The notes: generated by a model not told the origin, from the letters alone. Shown: positions 1-6,986, numbered from the stretch's first letter. The stretch is DNA of 12,800 nt from Oscillospiraceae bacterium (GCA_009786735.1 WQRM01000024.1:1-12800), one strand, 5' to 3'. Numbers and translations: made by a program.

Positions 1-1094
1 AGCACTTCAATCTGAAAGTCGATGTAATGCCGCAGCACTTGCTTAAGGTTGAGCAGCTTGGGCTCGCCATTGACCAGCGCCAGCATGTTCACGCCAAAGC
101 TGCTTTGCATGGCGGTGAATTGATACAGCTGGTTGAGCACCACCTGCGGGTTGGCGTCGCGCTTGAGGTAGATAACCAAGTCCATGCCGCCGCGCGACGA
201 AAAGTCGTCCGTGCCGGCAACGCCTTCAATTTTCTTTTCGTGCGCAAGGTCTTTGATGTGTTTTTCAAGCCGCGCCTTGTTCACTTGGTAGGGCAGTTCG
301 CTCACATGGATGTTATAGCGCCCCTTTTTCTCGCGGATTTCCGCTTTCGCGCGCACCACCACTTTGCCACGACCGGTGGCATACGCAGCACGAATGCCCG
401 AACGCCCCATGATCGTGCCTGCGGTGGGGAAGTCCGGCCCTTGGATGTGCTCCATGAGGTCATCTAGGGTGCATTCGGGGTCGTCGACCATGCAGCAAAT
501 GCCGTCGATGACCTCACCCAGATTGTGCGGCGGGATGTTCGTGGCCATGCCCACGGCAATGCCGGTTGAGCCATTGACCAGCAGGTTGGGAAAGCGTGAC
601 GGCAACACCACGGGTTCTTTGAGCCGGTCGTCGTAGTTGGGCACGAAGTTCACGGTGTCTTTGTCAATGTTGGTGAGCATCTCGGTGGCGAGCTTGGCAA
701 GGCGGCTTTCGGTGTAACGATAAGCCGCGGGCGGGTCGCCGTCCACCGAGCCAAAGTTGCCGTGGCCGTCCACCAGCATGTAGCGCATGCTGAAGTCCTG
801 CGCAAGCCGCACCATCGCGTCATACACGCTCTGGTCGCCGTGCGGGTGATAGCTACCCAGCACAGCGCCCACGGTGTCGGCGCATTTGCGATAGGCTTTG
901 TCGGGCATCAGTCCGTTGCGGTGCATGGTGAACAGGATGCGCCGGTGCACGGGTTTGAGGCCATCGCGCACGTCGGGCAGAGCCCGCGCGGTGATGACCG
1001 ACATGGAGTAGTCCAGGAAGCTTTTGCGCATTTCCTTGGCAATTTCCACGTTGATGATTTTTTGTTGGTCTAGTGTGGTTTCGTCAAAGCCCAT
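1..1094 (-). CDS. gyrA: DNA gyrase subunit A, N-terminal part (runs off the left edge)
   Basis: Breakage-reunion subunit of DNA gyrase, which pairs with GyrB (encoded just upstream) to introduce negative supercoils. The visible 364 residues cover the winged-helix and tower regions. They include the [21 protein letters not shown] segment (residues 32-52), the quinolone-resistance region [11 protein letters not shown] (82-92), and the RYTESRL motif carrying the catalytic tyrosine, Tyr127. The start at 1094 is an ATG with a GAGGT Shine-Dalgarno five bases upstream (1099-1103). The gene lies downstream of gyrB, separated by about 140 bases that hold a degraded VOC gene, so cotranscription with gyrB is likely. 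One oddity: the residue aligning with E. coli Ser83 is Gln88, while the Asp87 equivalent (Asp92) is kept. The C-terminal beta-pinwheel is outside the window. GyrA rather than ParC is chosen because of the adjacent gyrB. Confidence 0.97.
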   Translation of the reverse strand, partial: MGFDETTLDQQKIINVEIAKEMRKSFLDYSMSVITARALPDVRDGLKPVHRRILFTMHRNGLMPDKAYRKCADTVGAVLGSYHPHGDQSVYDAMVRLAQDFSMRYMLVDGHGNFGSVDGDPPAAYRYTESRLAKLATEMLTNIDKDTVNFVPNYDDRLKEPVVLPSRFPNLLVNGSTGIAVGMATNIPPHNLGEVIDGICCMVDDPECTLDDLMEHIQGPDFPTAGTIMGRSGIRAAYATGRGKVVVRAKAEIREKKGRYNIHVSELPYQVNKARLEKHIKDLAHEKKIEGVAGTDDFSSRGGMDLVIYLKRDANPQVVLNQLYQFTAMQSSFGVNMLALVNGEPKLLNLKQVLRHYIDFQIEV

Positions 1095-1110
1095 AATTAC
1101 CTCATCGGTG

Positions 1111-1226
1111 CTAGTCTAAAAATAAAATTTGATTGCCGTCGGGGTCAATCCCAAGCCTTTGTAGAACGCATAAGACTTCAGCGCGTCTTTCGCGTAGATG
1201 TTAATGCCGGAAAATTGCATGACCAT
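1111..1226 (-). pseudogene. Collapsed glyoxalase/VOC-family gene between gyrB and gyrA
   Basis: From an ATG at 1226 the reading frame gives only 36 residues. It begins MVMQFSGINIYAKDALKSYA and continues FYKGLG, the usual first beta-alpha unit of a vicinal-oxygen-chelate (glyoxalase/bleomycin-resistance-like) protein. Another frame of the same strand (1152-1111) reads [13 protein letters not shown] then stop, the usual last strand of the same family, which carries the DPDGN signature. The middle of the roughly 120-residue domain is missing, and the two ends meet out of frame near the GGCTTGGG at about 1149-1156. A good Shine-Dalgarno (AGGGAG, 1233-1238) overlaps the gyrB stop codon. Seen: both end motifs and the frame change. 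Inferred: an internal deletion inactivated a VOC gene that once sat in the gyrB-gyrA operon. A functional 36-residue peptide is possible but less likely. Confidence 0.8.
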
Positions 1227-1236
1227 AAATTTCTCC

Positions 1237-3183
1237 CTAAATGTCCAAGTTCTTGACCTTCTTCGCGTTTTGCTCAATGAACTCGCGGCGCGGCTCCACG
1301 GGGTCGCCCATGAGGGTGGAGAACGCTTCGTCAGCGGCGATGGCATCGTCGAGCGTCACACGCAGGATGGTGCGGAAGCTTGGGTCCATGGTGGTTTCCC
1401 AGATTTGGTCGGCATCCATTTCACCAAGACCTTTGTAGCGCTGGATGTCGCAGCCGTCGCCCATCTCAGCCAGCAGGGCATCGCGCTCGGCATCGCTAAA
1501 GGCATAGCGGTGCTTGCGGTTTTTGCTCACGCGATACAGCGGCGGCTGAGCGATGTAGATGTAACCCTGCTCCACCAGGGGGCGCAGGTAGCGGAAGAAG
1601 AATGTCAGCAGCAGGCAGCGAATGTGCGAGCCGTCCACGTCGGCGTCGGCCATGATGACAACTTTGTGGTAGCGCAATTTCTCAATGTTGAAGTCTTCGT
1701 CAATGCCGGTGCCCAGCGCGAGCACCACGGGGATAAGCTTCTCGTTGCCGATGACTTTATCCAGCCGCGCTTTTTCCACGTTGAGCATCTTGCCCCACAG
1801 CGGCAGAATGGCTTGATAGCGCGGGTCACGGCCCTTTTTGGCCGTGCCGCCTGCCGAGTCGCCTTCCACGATGTATAGCTCGGTGACTTCGGGGTTTTTC
1901 TCCGTGCAGTCTTGCAGCTTGCCGGGCAGCGCGCCGCCTTCGCCGGTGCCTGCCTTTTTGCGGGCGAGGTCACGCGCTTTGCGGGCGGCTTCGCGGGCAC
2001 GGCTGGCATCCAGTGCCTTGCTGAAGATGGCCTTTGCCACCGCCGGGTTTTCCTCAAAATAGGTCATGAGCTTGTCATACACCATGTCGCTGACGATTTT
2101 CGTCATTTCGGTGTTGCCAAGCTTGCCTTTGGTTTGCCCCTCAAACTGCGCGTCGGTGAGCTTGACGCTGATGACGGCGGTCAAGCCTTCGCGCACATCG
2201 TCGCCGCTCAAGTTTTTGTCGTTGTCTTTGAGGAATTTGAACTTGCGACCATAGTCGTTGAACACACGCGTGAGCGCAAGCTTGAAGCCGTTGACGTGCG
2301 TGCCGCCGTCGCTGGTGTTGACGTTGTTGGCGAAGCTCAGCAGCAGCTCGTTGTAGCTGTCGTTGTATTGCAGGGCAACTTCGGCGCTTTTTTCGCCCAC
2401 CACGGTGGTGAGGTGAATGGCTTGCTCGTGCTGCGCCGTGAGCCCACGGTTGCGATTGAGGAACTCCGCGAAGCTTGCGATGCCGCCAACGTAGCAAAAC
2501 TCTTTTTGCACCGGTTCTGCTTCAATGCGCAGGTCGTCCAGCGTGATGCGCAGCCCGGCGTTGAGGAACGCACTTTCACGCAGGCGACGTTCGAGAATCT
2601 CGAACTCATATATCGTGCTTTCGGTGAACACGTCTGGGTCGGCCTTGAAGGTGATGAGCGTGCCGGTTTGGTCGGTTTCGCCCACCACTTCGAGCTCTGT
2701 GGCGATGTCGCCGCGCGCAAAGCGTTGGCGGTGGACTTTGCCGTCTTGGCTCACTTCCACTTCAAGCCATTCGCTCAGCGCGTTCACCACGCTGCTGCCC
2801 ACGCCGTGCAACCCGCCCGACACTTTGTATCCACTGCCGCCGAACTTGCCGCCGGCATGCAGCACCGTGAGCACCACCGTCACCGCCGGGATGCCCATTT
2901 TGTCATGCATGCCCACGGGGATGCCGCGGCCGTTGTCGCGCACGGTAATCACATCGCCGGGCAGAATCTGCACGTTCACTTCCGTGCAAAAGCCCGCCAA
3001 TGCTTCGTCAATGGCGTTGTCCACGATTTCATACACCAGATGGTGCAGCCCGCGCGGCCCGGTTGAGCCGATGTACATGCCCGGGCGTTTGCGCACGGCC
3101 TCCAGGCCTTCGAGCACCTGAATGGAATCTTCGTCATAAGTTTCGGTCACAGCGGTGTTCAGCTGCAATTCTTGTTCGTCCAA
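1237..3183 (-). CDS. gyrB: DNA gyrase subunit B
   Basis: ATPase subunit of DNA gyrase, 648 residues, full length for the short (non-enterobacterial) GyrB type. The GHKL ATPase domain shows Glu52 in YEIVDNAIDEALAG, VRDNGRGIP (82-89) and GGLHGVGSSVVNALS (123-137). The transducer region follows. The TOPRIM domain has Glu440 in VEGDSAGG and the metal-binding MADADVDGSH (Asp513, 515, 517). The C-terminal QRYKGLGEMDADQIWETTMD (581-600) is diagnostic. The start is TTG at 3183, read as Met, with GGAGG (3193-3197) nine bases upstream; no ATG in this frame fits the conserved N-terminus better. The Shine-Dalgarno lies within the end of the Uma2-like gene, and only four bases separate the two genes, so they are probably cotranscribed and translationally linked. 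GyrB is preferred over ParE because gyrA follows directly. Confidence 0.98.
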   Translation of the reverse strand: MDEQELQLNTAVTETYDEDSIQVLEGLEAVRKRPGMYIGSTGPRGLHHLVYEIVDNAIDEALAGFCTEVNVQILPGDVITVRDNGRGIPVGMHDKMGIPAVTVVLTVLHAGGKFGGSGYKVSGGLHGVGSSVVNALSEWLEVEVSQDGKVHRQRFARGDIATELEVVGETDQTGTLITFKADPDVFTESTIYEFEILERRLRESAFLNAGLRITLDDLRIEAEPVQKEFCYVGGIASFAEFLNRNRGLTAQHEQAIHLTTVVGEKSAEVALQYNDSYNELLLSFANNVNTSDGGTHVNGFKLALTRVFNDYGRKFKFLKDNDKNLSGDDVREGLTAVISVKLTDAQFEGQTKGKLGNTEMTKIVSDMVYDKLMTYFEENPAVAKAIFSKALDASRAREAARKARDLARKKAGTGEGGALPGKLQDCTEKNPEVTELYIVEGDSAGGTAKKGRDPRYQAILPLWGKMLNVEKARLDKVIGNEKLIPVVLALGTGIDEDFNIEKLRYHKVVIMADADVDGSHIRCLLLTFFFRYLRPLVEQGYIYIAQPPLYRVSKNRKHRYAFSDAERDALLAEMGDGCDIQRYKGLGEMDADQIWETTMDPSFRTILRVTLDDAIAADEAFSTLMGDPVEPRREFIEQNAKKVKNLDI

Positions 3184-3187
3184 AAGG

Positions 3188-3772
3188 TTATTCCTCCGTT
3201 GGGGTTTCTTCGTCGGGAAAAATGCTGGTTAGCGCAAGGTTGAACCCGGGCAGCGCAGCGCAGGGCAGGGTGTCGCCTTGCTGGTACATCATGATGTAGT
3301 AGCGGTTTTCTTCCAGCAAGCACACTTGAATCACGTGGTATTCGGGATCAACAATCCAGTATTCACGCACACCAGCACGGAAATAATGCATGAATTTGAA
3401 GTAGCGGTCATGGCTTTGGTTGCCGGGTGAAAGAATCTCCACAACCAAGTCTGGTGCACCATTGCAACCATGGTTATCCATCTTGTCTTGGTCGCAAATC
3501 ACGCTGATGTCGGGGCGAAACACCATTTGTCGGTTGCGTGCGCGTTGCGGGTATAACTTCACGTTGATGTCTTGATAAGCCTTGCATTGCCGCCCGCTGA
3601 GATGTTCGCGTAGCGCAATATAGAGGTCGCCGCAAATTTCTTGGTGGCGCGGCGACGCCGCTGACATGAGATGCGGTTGCCCATCAATCAACTCATAGCG
3701 ATTCGGACGTTCCCATGCTAAATATTCGTCATAGGTGTAGTTGTCACGTGCTCTGGCTAGGTTGTCTTGCAT
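3188..3772 (-). CDS. Uma2-family (DUF820) putative restriction-endonuclease-fold protein
   Basis: 194-residue protein of the Uma2/DUF820 family, which has a PD-(D/E)XK nuclease fold; the biological role of most members is unknown. The family pattern is clear. YTYDEYLAW (12-20) leads to YELIDGQ (26-32). RPDISVI (86-92) carries the putative catalytic Asp88. APDLVVEILSPGNQSHDRY (106-124) supplies Asp108, Glu112 and Asp122, and GVREYWIVDPE (134-144) follows the Lys126 region. Length is normal for the family. The ATG at 3772 has AGGGAG seven bases upstream. The gene sits 25 bases after the hypothetical gene ending at 3798 and 4 bases before gyrB, so it appears to share their transcript. Uma2 genes are often scattered as orphan, mobile-looking genes; sitting directly upstream of gyrB is an unusual location. 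All the expected catalytic-site residues are visible, so it could be an active nuclease. Confidence 0.9.
   Translation of the reverse strand: MQDNLARARDNYTYDEYLAWERPNRYELIDGQPHLMSAASPRHQEICGDLYIALREHLSGRQCKAYQDINVKLYPQRARNRQMVFRPDISVICDQDKMDNHGCNGAPDLVVEILSPGNQSHDRYFKFMHYFRAGVREYWIVDPEYHVIQVCLLEENRYYIMMYQQGDTLPCAALPGFNLALTSIFPDEETPTEE
3193..3197 (-). promoter_or_regulatory. Ribosome binding site fixing the TTG start of gyrB
   Basis: GGAGG on the minus strand, nine bases before the TTG at 3183. It supports TTG as the start codon and lies just upstream of the TAA stop of the preceding gene (3188-3190), which suggests coupled translation. Confidence 0.75.
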
Positions 3773-3797
3773 ACGTGTCTCCCTGTTATCACATTCG

Positions 3798-4658
3798 CTA
3801 TTTCGAGCCCGGCTGCCCCGGCACTTGCCCGCTCATCAGCTGTTGCAGCATGCCCGGCTTCTTCTCTTTTTTCGGGCGATAGATGGGCGGGTGTTCAAGG
3901 CGCTTGCAGGCGTTTTTGCCGCCGGAGCTGCACAGGTATTTGTTCACCTGCACCGCCACCGGGCGCAGGTCATCGCTGAGATAATCCAGACAGTCGGCCA
4001 GTTGCACCGCCGAAAAGCTGCCCAGAATCGTCACGCACACCGTGCTTTGTGCATCGTTCATGCCGTTTTCATACACATCGTTGAACAGGTTGAACACGCG
4101 CTTGAGCTGCGTTTTGTCTTTTTGTTGCAGGCTTTGCAGCACCGCAGGGGTTCCGTATTTCGTGAAAAACTCATCGGCCAAAAACTCGCCATAATGCTCA
4201 TAGTTGGCTTTGAACGCCGTGCGCAAGTCGGTGTAAATGCCGGTGAAGCTGTTGCCCAGCGCCAGAGTGTCGTAATAGGCGTCGCCCTTTTTGATGGCGG
4301 TTTTGCTCACGCTTTTTGGTGGCGGCTTTTTGCCCGCAGCGGAGGGTTTGTAGGTCTCTTTGTTGAACTTGCGGGTGATGTTCTCCGCCAGCACGCCGCC
4401 CCAAAAGGTGAGGTCACGGTCGGTGGCGCTGCCGAGCTCAAGCAGCCCTGCGCTGAGGTTGGTGAAGTCGCCGTCCGCGTCGGTTGCGTGTTCGAGCATC
4501 ACGCGGTCGTCGGCGAGCACAAGCTGCAGCACGCCCTCTTCTCCGGTGAAGACGGCGGTGTTGGTTTCGGTGGATTTTTGCGGGGCGAACCCGGCTTTTT
4601 GCAGTGCGGGCAGCATGGTTTTGGTCAGTGCCTGCAGGGCGGTGGTTTCAGTCAGCAT
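3798..4658 (-). CDS. Conserved hypothetical protein, two-domain, cytoplasmic
   Basis: 286 residues with no signal peptide or membrane segment. Residues 1-100 form a small alpha/beta region. A Pro/Lys-rich linker (about 102-124) follows, then a probably helical domain (125-255) with the distinctive stretches YYDTLALGNSFTGIYTDLR (128-146), HYGEFLADEFFTKYGTP (155-171) and LRPVAVQVNKYL (231-242). The tail is basic (RPKKEKKPG, 261-269). This resembles an uncharacterised family I have seen in clostridial genomes (possibly the DUF7674 type), but I cannot assign a function. The ATG at 4658 has an AAAGGA ribosome site eight to ten bases upstream, and a strong promoter lies about 30 bases before it. 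It is the first gene of the probable transcript that continues into the Uma2-like gene and gyrB. Confidence 0.85.
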   Translation of the reverse strand: MLTETTALQALTKTMLPALQKAGFAPQKSTETNTAVFTGEEGVLQLVLADDRVMLEHATDADGDFTNLSAGLLELGSATDRDLTFWGGVLAENITRKFNKETYKPSAAGKKPPPKSVSKTAIKKGDAYYDTLALGNSFTGIYTDLRTAFKANYEHYGEFLADEFFTKYGTPAVLQSLQQKDKTQLKRVFNLFNDVYENGMNDAQSTVCVTILGSFSAVQLADCLDYLSDDLRPVAVQVNKYLCSSGGKNACKRLEHPPIYRPKKEKKPGMLQQLMSGQVPGQPGSK

Positions 4659-4690
4659 AGGCTTTCCTTTCGCGTGTTTATAACATTACT

Positions 4691-4719
4691 ATTATAACAC
4701 AAACGAAAGCACATTGCAA
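4691..4719 (-). promoter_or_regulatory. Sigma-A-type promoter with extended -10, ahead of the gyrB-containing block
   Basis: On the minus strand TTGCAA (4714-4719), a 17-base spacer, then TATAAT (4691-4696) preceded by TGT, which gives an extended -10 (TGnTATAAT). The predicted start near 4684 leaves a leader of about 25 bases before the ATG at 4658. No other strong promoter was seen upstream of gyrB, so this may drive the hypothetical gene, the Uma2-like gene, gyrB and gyrA. Confidence 0.75.
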
Positions 4720-4731
4720 GCTTTACTTGCA
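4715..4731. repeat. 6-bp inverted repeat overlapping the -35 element
   Basis: TGCAAG (4715-4720), five bases, CTTGCA (4726-4731): a perfect short palindrome that covers most of the -35 hexamer at 4714-4719. It is positioned like an operator but is short enough to be chance. Confidence 0.35.
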
Positions 4732-4741
4732 TAAAACACGC

Positions 4742-4770
4742 AAAAAGACCGAGAAATTTTCTCGGTCTTT
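4742..4770 (-). terminator. Rho-independent terminator after the WG-repeat lipoprotein gene
   Basis: An 11-bp perfect stem AAAGACCGAGA / TCTCGGTCTTT (4744-4754 with 4760-4770) and a five-base loop. On the minus strand it is followed by a run of five T (complement of 4742-4746). It lies eight bases past the stop codon at 4779 and before the next promoter. Confidence 0.9.
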
Positions 4771-4778
4771 CCCTTTGG

Positions 4779-5561
4779 CTAGAAATTCGCCGCTGTGGCG
4801 TGGATGTCGAGGATGCCGTAGCGCCCGTTGTAGCGCACGAAAGCGGTTTCTTCGTCGATGAGCACGATGTTCTCGAACATTAGCGGGATGATGAGGTCGC
4901 CGTTGTGGTCAACCGTGCCCCATCGCTCACCTTGGCGCACGGCAATGATGCCAAGATTGTTGCCCCAAGGCACATCGTCGTAAACGAAATCAGTGAGTAT
5001 CGTAACCTCGTGCTCTGCGATGCGCACCACAGCAAGCAGCTCGCCAAAGGCTTCGGATGGCAAGCCGATGTTTCCTTCCTCGTCGCGAAAATTTTCCGTC
5101 AGCATCGTGAAATCTGCACGCCGCACCAGAAAAAGCCCATCGATTTCGGCGAGCCAAGAGGAAGTGCCGTCATCTAAGTTTATCCAATCGATGCCGTCAA
5201 GGCTGTGGCTTTCTTTGCCATAACCCAAAACGCGTTGTTCAAGGTCAATCCAGCGGAAGTTGGCGCTAACACAGTGGTCACCGCAGCCCCATTCGCCCAC
5301 TTCGCCGGTGATGGAGTCAATGCCCCTGTTCCTCGAATCAACAAACACGCCGCAGCAGTTGTGCACATGCCCCAAATCTAGCGTCGGCGCAATCCGCCAC
5401 ACCACGCCGTTGATGGTCACAGGCGGCGGCACTGGCGCAGTGGTCGCGATGTATTCTGTTGTGGCTTCGGTGGTGTAGTCCTCGTTGTCATTCACCACCG
5501 CCGCCGAGCCGCAGCCCGCCAGCAGCAGCAAAACCAACAAGCTTGCAAGCAAAATCTTCAT
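4779..5561 (-). CDS. Lipoprotein with C-terminal WG-repeat-like segment
   Basis: 260-residue predicted lipoprotein. A signal peptide MKILLASLLVLLLLAGC ends in the lipobox LAGC, with Cys17 as the anchor, so it should sit on the outer face of the membrane. A Thr/Glu/Pro-rich spacer (about 22-48) follows. The middle part has an unusual set of cysteines (Cys69-Cys70, Cys93, Cys97). The C-terminal part has two units like the WG repeat (PF14903): QGERWGTVDHNGDLIIPLMF (210-229) and YNGRYGILDI (244-253). Function is unknown; WG repeats usually form structural or ligand-binding beta units. I chose the ATG at 5561 because AGGAGGG (5569-5575) precedes it by seven bases and because the signal peptide starts there. 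An in-frame ATG at 5630 would add 23 residues without a ribosome site. The gene has its own promoter and terminator, so it appears monocistronic. Confidence 0.85.
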   Translation of the reverse strand: MKILLASLLVLLLLAGCGSAAVVNDNEDYTTEATTEYIATTAPVPPPVTINGVVWRIAPTLDLGHVHNCCGVFVDSRNRGIDSITGEVGEWGCGDHCVSANFRWIDLEQRVLGYGKESHSLDGIDWINLDDGTSSWLAEIDGLFLVRRADFTMLTENFRDEEGNIGLPSEAFGELLAVVRIAEHEVTILTDFVYDDVPWGNNLGIIAVRQGERWGTVDHNGDLIIPLMFENIVLIDEETAFVRYNGRYGILDIHATAANF

Positions 5562-5628
5562 GTGAACGCCCTCCTGCAACCAGTATACCACGCCTGCGGC
5601 GAGCAGGTCGCTTCGCTGTGCATTAATC

Positions 5629-5663
5629 ATCTAGTATCTAAAATCTAACATCTAACGTCTATT
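5629..5663. repeat. Five tandem copies of a heptanucleotide (ATCTAAC-like)
   Basis: Consecutive seven-base units on the plus strand: ATCTAGT, ATCTAAA, ATCTAAC, ATCTAAC, GTCTATT. On the minus strand they read as GTTAGAT-like units and cover the predicted transcription start and the first part of the leader of the lipoprotein gene. Confidence 0.7.
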
Positions 5664-5689
5664 ATAGCACATTGCGTTGCAAATGTAAA
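5661..5689 (-). promoter_or_regulatory. Sigma-A-type promoter of the WG-repeat lipoprotein gene
   Basis: Minus-strand TTTACA (5684-5689), 17 bases, TATAAT (5661-5666). The predicted +1 is near 5654, giving an unusually long leader of about 90 bases that begins inside the heptanucleotide repeat. The -10 overlaps the last repeat unit. Confidence 0.7.
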
Positions 5690-5701
5690 GCGTTTTCGCA
5701 G

Positions 5702-6475
5702 TCATTCACGCGCCCAAAGCAGCCTCGCCAGCCCCTCGGCTTCGGCGGTGAGGGGGTCTTCCAACGCTCGAAACGTTGCCCAGTTGTTGTAACGCACGAA
5801 ATACACGCGCGTCACCGTGTAGTACGAGGTGTGCCACTGCGGTTCGTCGGGCACGATGGTATAATAGCCCGTTTCTTCGCAGCGCAACCATGGGTACCAG
5901 TCAAAGCTGCGCTCTAATGGAGTGCTCAACTCCATGCTGTGGCGCCGCAGGCCAAGTGCAGACAAAAACCATGCGGTGCGGGTGCCGCGGAGGGTGAAAA
6001 TATACACATGTTCAATTTCATAGCCATATTCGATTTGCGTGCGCGAAAGTTCAACGTAAGTGCCTTCGCTGGCATGTGCGTGCGAGGTGATGATGAGACG
6101 AGGTTCAGGGCCAAGCCAGTGTTCACGCGTGAAATAAACATCGCGCGGACGCACATTGAGGGCAACCGGGTTGGGCATAATTTCATCCCGCAGGGCATAC
6201 AGCACCAGCGCCGCACCCGCCAGCACCGCGATGCTCACCGCAACCGCCACCAAGGCTTTGATGCCGCGCAGCCGCTTTTTCGCGCGCCGCAGGGATTGTT
6301 CGGCGCTGGGCGGGACGTCGTCTTGCACCTGCATGGCGGTCAGCTGCGTTTGGCAAGCCTCGCAGGTCTGCAAATGCGCTTGCACCAGCGCGCGGCTGTC
6401 GTCGCTGGCGAGGTCTTCGGCGTAAAGCGGCAGCAAATCGCGCACCACGCCGCAGCTCAAGTTGTGCTCAGTCAT
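5702..6475 (-). CDS. Zinc-finger anti-sigma factor, membrane-spanning
   Basis: 257-residue partner of the ECF sigma factor encoded immediately upstream. The cytoplasmic N-terminus is an anti-sigma zinc-finger (zf-HC2/ZAS) domain: Cys8, DLLPLYAEDLASDDSRALV (13-31), and the His34-x3-Cys38-x2-Cys41 metal motif. A positively charged stretch (RRAKKRLR, 63-70) precedes one membrane helix (about 73-96). The remaining 160 residues should be outside the cell; they are rich in Tyr and Trp, and I do not recognise the domain. The start is the ATG at 6475, with GGAGG (6482-6486) six bases upstream inside the end of the sigma gene. The two genes overlap by 8 bases, so translation is probably coupled to keep sigma and anti-sigma balanced. 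Inferred: it holds the sigma factor inactive until an envelope signal is sensed. No terminator is visible after the gene. Confidence 0.92.
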   Translation of the reverse strand: MTEHNLSCGVVRDLLPLYAEDLASDDSRALVQAHLQTCEACQTQLTAMQVQDDVPPSAEQSLRRAKKRLRGIKALVAVAVSIAVLAGAALVLYALRDEIMPNPVALNVRPRDVYFTREHWLGPEPRLIITSHAHASEGTYVELSRTQIEYGYEIEHVYIFTLRGTRTAWFLSALGLRRHSMELSTPLERSFDWYPWLRCEETGYYTIVPDEPQWHTSYYTVTRVYFVRYNNWATFRALEDPLTAEAEGLARLLWARE

Positions 6476-6959
6476 GATAATCCTCCATTTGCGCGTAGAT
6501 TTTTTGCTTGGCACGGTGGTAGGTCACGCGCGCCCAAACTTCGGTTTTGCCAAACAGCTGGCCGATGCGAGCAAAGGGCAGCTCGCCAAACACCCGCAAC
6601 GAAAACACCTCTTTGTAGGGCTCGGGCATTTCATGCAGCAGCTCATGCAGCCGCCATGTGGCGTCGCGGTTTTCGAGGGTCTTGGCAGGGGAGTCCGCGT
6701 CGTCGTGCGGCTCGGGCAGGTTTTCCAGGCTGGTGATGCGGCCATACTTGCGGTGGTGCGAGCGCCAGGTGTTTTTGGCGATGGTGCACAGCCAAGCTTG
6801 CAGGTTCTCCTGCCCATCGTAGCGCTTGAGCGCCTTGAGGGCTTTGAAGAAGGTGTCGGCGGTGAGTTCTTCAGCGGCTTGGTCGCTGCCGGTGAGGCGA
6901 CGTGCGTAGGAAAACACCAGCGCGAAATATTCGCGGTAGATCAGTTCAAATTCGCGCAT
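6468..6959 (-). CDS. ECF-type RNA polymerase sigma factor
   Basis: 163-residue sigma-70 family protein with only regions 2 and 4. Region 2 spans about residues 5-73: YREYFALVFSYARRLTGSDQ, then AAEELTADTFFKALKAL (28-44) and AWLCTIAKNTWRSHHRK (55-71). Region 4 spans about 105-155, with MPEPYKEVFSLRVFGELPF (111-129) and a helix-turn-helix ending in VTYHRAKQKI (145-154). I chose the ATG at 6959 because AAAGGAG (6967-6973) lies seven bases upstream and because the domain starts there. A longer frame back to 7010 would cover the promoter and encodes nothing domain-like. The anti-sigma gene overlaps its end. A TGTAAC-N16-CGTTAT element upstream looks like an ECF promoter, which suggests autoregulation. 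The regulon cannot be read from the window. Confidence 0.95.
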   Translation of the reverse strand: MREFELIYREYFALVFSYARRLTGSDQAAEELTADTFFKALKALKRYDGQENLQAWLCTIAKNTWRSHHRKYGRITSLENLPEPHDDADSPAKTLENRDATWRLHELLHEMPEPYKEVFSLRVFGELPFARIGQLFGKTEVWARVTYHRAKQKIYAQMEDYHD

Positions 6960-6986
6960 GCAAGCTCTCCTTTCGCGCCCTGTGTT

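Noticed and set aside
1912..3066. Long plus-strand reading frame (384 codons) opposite gyrB
   Set aside because: It lies wholly antisense to an unmistakable gyrB and is rich in Ala, Val and His, as expected from reading a GC-biased gene backwards. No ribosome site or recognisable domain.
3741..4697. Plus-strand frame of 318 codons
   Set aside because: Antisense to the hypothetical gene at 3798-4658, and it crosses that gene's promoter. Composition is typical of a shadow.
5572..5592. TATACT on the minus strand as a second promoter for the WG-repeat lipoprotein
   Set aside because: No -35-like sequence at 16-18 bases upstream, whereas TTTACA-N17-TATAAT further up is good.
5562..5630. Longer start for the WG-repeat lipoprotein
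   Set aside because: No Shine-Dalgarno, and it would place 23 residues ahead of a textbook lipoprotein signal peptide.
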